DNA of 10,136 nucleotides from an uncultured Eubacteriaceae bacterium (GTDB lineage: Bacteria; Bacillota; Clostridia; Oscillospirales; Acutalibacteraceae). Made by a program: the position numbers and the translations under genes. Under the pieces are notes generated by a model, which saw nothing but the letters and a program-made list of their open reading frames with translations, made no database searches and was not told the origin of the DNA. The stretch is from the NCBI GenBank assembly GCA_937905915.1, contig CALCVR010000287.1, positions 1 through 10,136 on the forward strand, written 5' to 3'. Numbering within the stretch: position 1 is the stretch's first letter; each line of letters starts with the position of its first letter. This document shows positions 5,237-10,136 of the stretch, one piece after another.

Positions 5237-7642
5237 ATGAACCATGAAAACAAACAACCATCCTCCTTAAACCGGCACCATAAGGCGCTGGAATTGGATA
5301 AAATATTACATATGCTCAGCAAGGAGGCCCCTTGCGAGGACTGCGCCATGCTGGCCGAGTCCCTCACACCCTCCACTGATTTAGGGGAAGCCCGCCTCCT
5401 TTTGCAGGAGACTTCCGACGCTCATATGCTCATCGGCCGGTTTGGCAGCCCCTCCTTTGGCGGGATGAAAAATGTAAACGGCTGCTTAGCCCGTGCCGAA
5501 GCGGGAGGCGCCTTGAGCATGCGGGAGCTTTTGGACATCGCGGAGGATCTGCGGGTCATCCGCAGCCTTACCGAATGGCGGGAGCATTGCGCCGGCATCG
5601 AGACCTGCCTCGACGACCGGTTCAATGCCCTCTTTCCCAACAAATATTTGGAGAGCCGCATTACCTCCTGTATTTTATCGGCCGATGAAATGGCTGATAA
5701 CGCCTCCCCTGCCCTTCACGACATCCGCCGTAAAATCCGGGCTGCTTCCTCCAAGGTGCGGGAACAGCTGGATAAAATGATCCGATCCCCCGCTTATCAA
5801 AAGGTTCTTCAGGATCCCATCGTCACCATCCGCGGCGATCGGTTTGTGGTGCCGGTCAAGGCGGAACACCGCGGCGAAGTCCCCGGCCTGGTCCACGACA
5901 CCTCCTCCTCCGGGGCCACGGTGTTTGTGGAGCCCATCGGCGTGGTGGAAGCCAACAACCAAGTGCGCATGCTCAAGTCGCAGGAGGACGTCGAAATTGA
6001 ACGCATCCTCTTTGAACTGTCCGGGGAGGCCGGTTCCTTCGGCCAGAGCATCCGCCGCAGCTATGCCATCGCCATGGATTTGGGTCTTGTGTTCGCCAAA
6101 GCCCGATTGGGTTATAAAATGAAGGCCGGTATTCCGCTCCTGTCCGACGACGGGGTTATTGACTTAAAGCGGGCCCGTCATCCCCTGATCCCCGCCGACC
6201 ACGTGGCGCCCATCGACGTGCACCTGGGGGATGGGTTCGACACCTTGGTCATCACCGGCCCCAACACCGGCGGCAAGACCGTCACTTTAAAAACATTAGG
6301 GCTTCTCACCTTGATGGCCATGTGCGGCCTTATGCTGCCGGTGGCCGACGGAAGCCGAATTTCGATATTTGAGCATGTTCTGGCCGACATCGGCGACGAA
6401 CAGAGCATCGAGCAATCCCTCTCCACCTTCTCAGCCCATATGACCAACATCATCCGCATTGTGGACGAGGCCGACCATCATTCCTTGGTACTGCTGGATG
6501 AATTGGGTGCCGGCACCGATCCCATCGAAGGCGCAGCATTGGCCATGTCCATCCTGGAGCATCTCCGGGAGAAGGGTGCCCACATCGCCTCCACCACCCA
6601 CTATGCCGAGCTGAAGGAATATGCCTTGCAGACAAACGGGGTGGAAAACGGCAGCTGTGAATTCGACGTCAAGACCCTCCGCCCCACCTACCGGCTCCTC
6701 ATCGGGGTACCGGGACGTTCCAATGCCTTTGCCATCTCGGAACGCTTGGGCATGCCGGAGAGCATTGTGAGCCGGGCGCGAACCATGGTGTCGGGGGAAA
6801 GCACCCGGTTTGAGGACGTGGTGCAGAAATTGGAACAGAGCCGTCAGGCCATGGAGGAACGGCAGAAGGAAGCCGAAGCCCTGCGCATCGCCGCCGAACG
6901 GGCCGCCAAAGAGGCAAACGAGCGTCTGGAACGGGTACAGCGGGACCGGGATCGGGAAATCGAGCGGGCCCGACAAAAAGCGCGCACCATTGTGGATCAG
7001 GCCCGGCGTCAGTCGGAATTGCTGCTAGGCGAGCTGGAGGAAATCCGCCGGCAAAAGGACGGCGAGGATTTCGGTCAAAAGCTCAAACAGGCCAAGTCCA
7101 GCGTAGGCGGCAAGCTGCGAGCCATGGAAGAGGCGGCCGATCCCGTCCAACGCCGCAAAAATGAACCCTATGAGTTACCTCGCGCCCTAAAGATTGGAGA
7201 TAGTGTCATCATCGCCGATCTGGGCACCAAGGGGCAAGTCATCAGCCTCCCTGATTCCAAAGGCAATGTGGGCGTTCAGGCCGGCATGATGAAGACCCGA
7301 GTCCCTCTCAAAAACCTGAGGTTGGACAATAGTCCCAAGAAGCCAAACCGCTCCAATACACGCCGGGTGTCTAAGGCACCCAGTCGGGCAGAAGCCAAAG
7401 TCACTACCGATATCGATCTGCGGGGCATGGCGTCAGATGAGGCCATTTTGGAACTGGACCGGTTTATTGACGAAGCGGTGCTCACCGGCATCGACCAGCT
7501 GACCATCGTCCACGGCAAAGGCACCGGCGTATTGCGTGCCGCAGTTCAAAAATATCTCAAGGGACACCCCTCCATCAAGACCTTCCGCCTAGGCGTCTAC
7601 GGCGAGGGTGAGGACGGCGTCACCATTGCAGAATTAAAATAA
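5237..7642 (+). CDS. mutS2: MutS2 ATPase/endonuclease (Smr-domain protein)
   Basis: This 801-residue MutS2 protein is of usual length with all domains present. Core and lever region: about 1-320, with the conserved VVPVK (204-208) and a VFVEP segment near 230. ABC-type ATPase: Walker A GPNTGGKT at 341-348, Walker B LVLLDE at 417-422 followed by LGAGTDP, and a THYAELK segment. Long charged coiled coil: about 528-612. KOW/SH3-like segment: about 650-695. C-terminal Smr nuclease domain: from about 722, with DLRG (727-730) and HGKGTGVLR (759-767). MutS2 suppresses homologous recombination in some species. In Bacillus it senses and splits collided ribosomes. The second role fits the ribosome-centred operon. 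No good ribosome binding site precedes the ATG, but recO ends only 68 nt upstream. Confidence 0.97.
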   Translation: MNHENKQPSSLNRHHKALELDKILHMLSKEAPCEDCAMLAESLTPSTDLGEARLLLQETSDAHMLIGRFGSPSFGGMKNVNGCLARAEAGGALSMRELLDIAEDLRVIRSLTEWREHCAGIETCLDDRFNALFPNKYLESRITSCILSADEMADNASPALHDIRRKIRAASSKVREQLDKMIRSPAYQKVLQDPIVTIRGDRFVVPVKAEHRGEVPGLVHDTSSSGATVFVEPIGVVEANNQVRMLKSQEDVEIERILFELSGEAGSFGQSIRRSYAIAMDLGLVFAKARLGYKMKAGIPLLSDDGVIDLKRARHPLIPADHVAPIDVHLGDGFDTLVITGPNTGGKTVTLKTLGLLTLMAMCGLMLPVADGSRISIFEHVLADIGDEQSIEQSLSTFSAHMTNIIRIVDEADHHSLVLLDELGAGTDPIEGAALAMSILEHLREKGAHIASTTHYAELKEYALQTNGVENGSCEFDVKTLRPTYRLLIGVPGRSNAFAISERLGMPESIVSRARTMVSGESTRFEDVVQKLEQSRQAMEERQKEAEALRIAAERAAKEANERLERVQRDRDREIERARQKARTIVDQARRQSELLLGELEEIRRQKDGEDFGQKLKQAKSSVGGKLRAMEEAADPVQRRKNEPYELPRALKIGDSVIIADLGTKGQVISLPDSKGNVGVQAGMMKTRVPLKNLRLDNSPKKPNRSNTRRVSKAPSRAEAKVTTDIDLRGMASDEAILELDRFIDEAVLTGIDQLTIVHGKGTGVLRAAVQKYLKGHPSIKTFRLGVYGEGEDGVTIAELK

Positions 7643-7653
7643 AAATGCTGTTT

Positions 7654-7691
7654 AAAACCGGCCGGGAATTCTCCGGCCGGTTTTTCTTTTT
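7654..7691 (+). terminator. Rho-independent terminator of the phoH-mutS2 operon
   Basis: AAAACCGGCCGG (7654-7665) pairs perfectly with CCGGCCGGTTTT (7673-7684) around a 7-nt loop. The T-rich tract TTTTTCTTTTT follows at 7681-7691. It starts 12 nt after the mutS2 stop codon. Stem length and GC content make this the strongest terminator in the window. Confidence 0.95.
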
Positions 7692-7706
7692 CATCATGTG
7701 TATTGA

Positions 7707-7736
7707 CCCATGCCATTGCGCATCCTAATGGATGGG
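7707..7736. repeat. Imperfect inverted repeat upstream of the nitroreductase promoter
   Basis: CCCAT-G-CCATT (7707-7717) and AATGG-ATGGG (7727-7736) form a 10-bp inverted repeat with one unpaired G and a 9-nt spacer. It lies between the mutS2 terminator and the -35 box at 7756. It could be an operator or a small RNA hairpin. No protein can be assigned. Confidence 0.35.
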
Positions 7737-7755
7737 ATAAAATCGGTGGAAATGG

Positions 7756-7784
7756 TTGGATGATAGGGAAAAAAGGTGTATAAT
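7756..7784 (+). promoter_or_regulatory. Sigma-A-type promoter for nitroreductase-pfkA
   Basis: TTGGAT (7756-7761) and a perfect TATAAT (7779-7784) are separated by exactly 17 nt. The predicted transcription start is near 7791, about 50 nt before the nitroreductase ATG. The position directly after a strong terminator supports it as the start of a new transcription unit. Confidence 0.7.
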
Positions 7785-7817
7785 GCAAATAGGTGAGATT
7801 GCGCCTTGATTTGCATT
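7782..7817. promoter_or_regulatory. Operator-like inverted repeat overlapping the -10 box
   Basis: AATGCAAAT (7782-7790) and ATTTGCATT (7809-7817) are a perfect 9-bp inverted repeat separated by 18 nt. The left arm overlaps the last bases of TATAAT and the start point of transcription. The spacer itself contains AGGTG (7791-7795) and CGCCT (7802-7806), which can extend the pairing. Its position suggests a repressor site controlling the nitroreductase. Because most of the left arm precedes the predicted start of the RNA, a DNA operator is likelier than an RNA hairpin. Confidence 0.5.
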
Positions 7818-7842
7818 GATCGATAGAAAGGATGGGGCTAAT

Positions 7843-8379
7843 ATGGAAGCGCTCCAGTGTATTACATCGCGCCGGACAACCCGTGCGTTTACCGAAGAAG
7901 TGCCGTCCAGGGAGATGGTGGAACAACTGATTTCTTATGCATCCTGGGCTCCCAGCTGGGCAAACAGCCAATGTGTGCGTTATGTGGCAGTAACCGACGT
8001 CGCCCTCAAAAATCAAATGGCCGATCGGATGGAAAAAGGCAGTTTGAAAAACAGCAAAATGACCCGTCAAGCGCCGGTAGTATTGGTTCTGCTGGCTCTG
8101 CCGGACAAAGCGGGACGGTTGGGAGATCATGTGGATCCCAGATCTCAAGGATGGAAGTTCTTCGACTGCGGCGGCGCGGCACAGACCTTGTGCCTAGCGG
8201 CCCACGCCATGGGCCTCGCTACCGTGCAGATGGGGAATTTTGACCATAAAGCCATCCATGAACTGCTCATGCTCCCTGGGGATGTGGAAGTGGTGGAACT
8301 CATCGGCCTTGGGTATCCGGATGCAAATCCCAATCCGCCAGCCCGTCTATCTGTAAATGAACTGCTCCAGTGGCGATAA
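7843..8379 (+). CDS. Nitroreductase-family flavoprotein
   Basis: This 178-residue protein belongs to the FMN-dependent nitroreductase family. The N-terminal SRRTTRAFTEEVP (9-21) carries the Arg residues that usually bind the FMN phosphate. ASWAPSWANSQ (33-43) matches the family AxxAPSxxNxQ pattern. FDCGGAAQTLCLAAHAMGLAT (107-127) is the central dimer-interface helix, and the C-terminal IGLGYPD (154-160) is typical. Such enzymes use NAD(P)H to reduce nitro compounds, quinones or flavins. The natural substrate is unknown here. The ATG at 7843 is chosen because AAAGGA (7827-7832) lies 10 nt upstream. A TTG at 7816 would add 9 residues without a ribosome binding site. The gene has its own promoter with an inverted repeat and is followed after 30 nt by pfkA. 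Confidence 0.9.
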   Translation: MEALQCITSRRTTRAFTEEVPSREMVEQLISYASWAPSWANSQCVRYVAVTDVALKNQMADRMEKGSLKNSKMTRQAPVVLVLLALPDKAGRLGDHVDPRSQGWKFFDCGGAAQTLCLAAHAMGLATVQMGNFDHKAIHELLMLPGDVEVVELIGLGYPDANPNPPARLSVNELLQWR

Positions 8380-8409
8380 ATAAAAAAGCATCAGAGGGGG
8401 ATTACTCAT

Positions 8410-9489
8410 ATGAAAAGAAGAATCGGAATCTTAACAGCCGGCGGCGACTGCCCCGGTTTAAATGCCGCCATCCGCGGCGTGGCCCGCGCGTCTTACAACA
8501 TGTTTGACGCTGAATTCGTCGGTATCCGGGACGGCTACAAGGGTCTTATCAAGGGCGAATACAAGGAAATGACCCAAAGCGATTTCTCCGGTATCCTGAC
8601 CCTGGGCGGCACCATTTTGGGCACCTCCCGACAGCCCTACCGCACCATGCGCAAAATCGAGGAGGACAAGGTGGACAAGGTGGCCGCCATGAAGGCAAAC
8701 TACAAAAAAATGAAGCTGGATTGCCTCATCCCCTTGGGTGGCAACGGCACCCATAAAACCGCCAATCTACTGGCTGAGGAAGGCCTTAACGTCATCGGGT
8801 TGCCCAAGACCATTGACAATGACATCTGGGGCACCGACGTCACCTTTGGCTTTCACACCGCTGTGGACATCGCCACCGAGGTCATCGACCGCATCCACAC
8901 CACCGCCAACAGCCACGGCCGCGTCCTCATTGTAGAGGTCATGGGCAACAAGGCTGGATGGCTCACCCTCTTCTCCGGTGTGGCCGGCGGCGCAGACGTC
9001 ATCCTGCTGCCCGAAATTCCTTATAATCTGAACTCTGTCCTGGAGGCTGTGGAGGGCCGGGCCAAAAAGCAAAAGCGCCGTTTCTCCATTATCGCCGTAG
9101 CCGAAGGGGCTATGACCGTCAAAGAGGCTGGCATGAAGGGCAAGGAGCGCAATGCTCTCCGGGCGAAGGAGCCTTATATGTCGGTATCCTATCGGGTTGC
9201 CGACCAGATCAGCAAGGAAACCGGCTTTGAATGCCGGGTAGTGGTTCCAGGGCACTTCCAGAGAGGCGGTTCCCCCTCCCCTTACGACCGCATCCTGGCC
9301 ACCCGTTTCGGCGTCCAGGCTGCCCGCCTGATCCGGGAGGAACACTACGGTATGGCCGTAGCCCAAGTGGGAAGCATCGTTACCCAGAATCCTCTCAAAG
9401 AAGTGGCCGGCAAAAGCAAGCTGGTCCCCCCTGATCATCAGATGGTCAATTTTGCCCGCTCCATGGGCATCAAGTTTGGCAATGAATAA
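8410..9489 (+). CDS. pfkA: 6-phosphofructokinase (ATP- or PPi-dependent not certain)
   Basis: This enzyme phosphorylates fructose 6-phosphate to fructose 1,6-bisphosphate in glycolysis. The 359 residues contain GGDCPGLN (11-18), GGNGT (110-114), PKTIDND (132-138, with D136 the expected catalytic base), MGNKAGWL (178-185) and GHFQRGGSPSPYDR (281-294), which binds sugar phosphate. The PKTIDND form and the length of about 360 residues place it in the mixed-substrate (group III-like) PFK family rather than with E. coli PfkA (320 residues). Gly113, at the place of E. coli Gly104, predicts ATP, because PPi enzymes carry Asp there. Asn112 replaces the usual Asp/Glu next to it. The ribosome binding site AGAGGGGG (8393-8400) lies 9 nt before the ATG. 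The 30-nt gap suggests co-transcription with the nitroreductase. Confidence 0.93.
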   Translation: MKRRIGILTAGGDCPGLNAAIRGVARASYNMFDAEFVGIRDGYKGLIKGEYKEMTQSDFSGILTLGGTILGTSRQPYRTMRKIEEDKVDKVAAMKANYKKMKLDCLIPLGGNGTHKTANLLAEEGLNVIGLPKTIDNDIWGTDVTFGFHTAVDIATEVIDRIHTTANSHGRVLIVEVMGNKAGWLTLFSGVAGGADVILLPEIPYNLNSVLEAVEGRAKKQKRRFSIIAVAEGAMTVKEAGMKGKERNALRAKEPYMSVSYRVADQISKETGFECRVVVPGHFQRGGSPSPYDRILATRFGVQAARLIREEHYGMAVAQVGSIVTQNPLKEVAGKSKLVPPDHQMVNFARSMGIKFGNE

Positions 9490-9502
9490 ATTCCAAAAAT
9501 TT

Positions 9503-9533
9503 ATCCCCTATCCTATGTGGATAGGGGATTTTT
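9503..9533 (+). terminator. Rho-independent terminator of pfkA
   Basis: ATCCCCTATCC (9503-9513) pairs perfectly with GGATAGGGGAT (9519-9529) around a 5-nt loop, followed by TTTTT (9529-9533). It begins 13 nt after the pfkA stop. It lies between two convergent genes. On the minus strand the stem is followed by AAATTTTT, so it may also serve the helicase gene. Confidence 0.92.
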
Positions 9534-9549
9534 AATACCAGGATTTTCT

Positions 9550-10136
9550 TTATTTGTGGGAATGCCTGCGGGGATTTCCAGGCGCCTCCTGGATGACAAC
9601 CTGTTTTCCTAGGATGCGGCATCCCTTCATAGCCTCCAGTACCTCATGACGGTGCTGTGCCGGGACTTCTACAATGGTCTGGCGGTCCTGGATTTCAATT
9701 CGGCCAAAGGCTTTGCCGGGAAGGCCGGTCTCCCCGGCGATGGCCCCCAGGATGTGCCCGGCGTTCACCTTATGCTGACGGCCGATGCTGATGGACAGGC
9801 GCGCCATGGGAACCCGTTCCCTCTCCCCGCTTCGTTCATTTCGAGGACGTGCGCCAGAACGTCCCGCTTGATCGCGGTCACGGCCGCGCCGCCTTCCTTC
9901 TGCAAAACGGCTTTGACTGCGGGCGTGGGCGGCAAATAGGTCGTCGTCCTCCCGGGACGGAAGGCCCCGGCGCCCCTCTTTGACCAAAGCCATCTTAACT
10001 AGGGCGGCGGCGATATCGGCCGAAGTCAAATCCTCACCGGTCATATCGTCCACAATCTGGAGATATTCCTCCAAATTGCCCTCCCCGATGACGCCGCGCA
10101 CCTTGTCCATAAATTTGCCCACCCGTTTTTCCCGAA
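9550..10136 (-). CDS. DEAD-box ATP-dependent RNA helicase, C-terminal part (5' end outside window)
   Basis: The minus-strand frame enters from the right edge and ends with TAA at 9550-9552, leaving 194 C-terminal residues. The start of the gene and the helicase core are outside, and the in-frame GTG near 10122 is internal. Visible order: a helical stretch with EEYLQIVDDM and DIAAALVKMAL, an Arg/Asp/Gly-rich low-complexity linker (about 9820-9960), then a DbpA-type RNA-binding domain. That domain starts at RLSISIGRQHKV, continues through GHILGAIAGETGLPGKAFG, and ends near GKQVVIQEA. This architecture is that of the DeaD/CsdA-like helicases used in ribosome assembly and cold adaptation. The gene is convergent with pfkA and shares the terminator region. 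DbpA or CshA-type assignment cannot be separated without the core. Confidence 0.92.
   Translation of the reverse strand, partial: REKRVGKFMDKVRGVIGEGNLEEYLQIVDDMTGEDLTSADIAAALVKMALVKEGRRGLPSREDDDLFAAHARSQSRFAEGRRRGRDRDQAGRSGARPRNERSGERERVPMARLSISIGRQHKVNAGHILGAIAGETGLPGKAFGRIEIQDRQTIVEVPAQHRHEVLEAMKGCRILGKQVVIQEAPGNPRRHSHK

Noticed and set aside
6431..6976. 181-codon minus-strand frame inside mutS2
   Set aside because: It is antisense to the conserved ATPase and coiled-coil region of mutS2, matches no family I recognise, and is explained by codon bias of the sense gene.
7597..8148. 183-codon minus-strand frame over the mutS2 end and nitroreductase start
   Set aside because: It runs through a strong terminator and a promoter region and opposes two clear genes. 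The protein has no family features.
8767..9438. 223-codon minus-strand frame inside pfkA
   Set aside because: It is a shadow of a well-conserved enzyme, with no ribosome binding site and no recognisable domain.
1..10136. Mobile elements, CRISPR arrays, tRNA or rRNA genes, toxin-antitoxin or defence genes
   Set aside because: I found no transposase or integrase, no regularly spaced repeats, no tRNA-like folds and no paired small toxin or antitoxin genes. The CPBP protease alone is not evidence for a bacteriocin locus.

Overview
The window looks like chromosomal DNA of an endospore-type Firmicute of class Clostridia, probably near Oscillospirales/Ruminococcaceae. This is inferred from the gene order phoH-ybeY-dgkA-era-yqzL-recO, strong AGGAGG-type ribosome binding sites, the single-chain PFK type and moderately GC-rich genes separated by AT-rich gaps. 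Most of it is conserved housekeeping DNA. I do not see a phage, an IS element, a CRISPR array, a toxin-antitoxin pair, a defence island, or any rRNA or tRNA gene.

Layout. Positions 1-662 (minus) hold the N-terminal 220 codons of a CPBP-family membrane protease that runs off the left edge. Positions 663-1214 are an AT-rich divergent gap holding an extended -10 promoter for the phoH operon, a perfect Spo0A-box core, small hairpins and two tiny minus-strand ORFs with strong Shine-Dalgarno sequences. Positions 1215-7642 (plus) are a compact series: phoH, ybeY, dgkA, era, a small yqzL-like gene, recO and mutS2, closed by a strong intrinsic terminator at 7654-7691. Positions 7693-7842 are a regulatory gap with a sigma-A-type promoter and two inverted repeats, one overlapping the -10 box. 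Then come a nitroreductase (7843-8379) and a 6-phosphofructokinase (8410-9489), probably co-transcribed and ended by a second terminator (9503-9533). A convergent DEAD-box RNA helicase enters from the right edge on the minus strand (9550-10136).

How the genes relate. PhoH, YbeY, Era, the MutS2/Smr protein and the helicase all touch RNA or ribosomes: rRNA maturation, 30S assembly, collided-ribosome handling and RNA unwinding. RecO, and possibly MutS2, act in recombination and repair. DgkA recycles lipid carriers. The PFK is the committed glycolytic step. Compared with the common Firmicute arrangement, yqfC/yqfD, the 7TM-HD gene pgpH and cdd are absent from this cluster.

The best leads are local: the operator-like inverted repeat on the nitroreductase promoter, the atypical GGNGT nucleotide-binding motif of the PFK, the yqzL-like gene overlapping recO by 50 nt, and the tiny ORFs and Spo0A-like box in the left gap. 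None amounts to a demonstrated new system.
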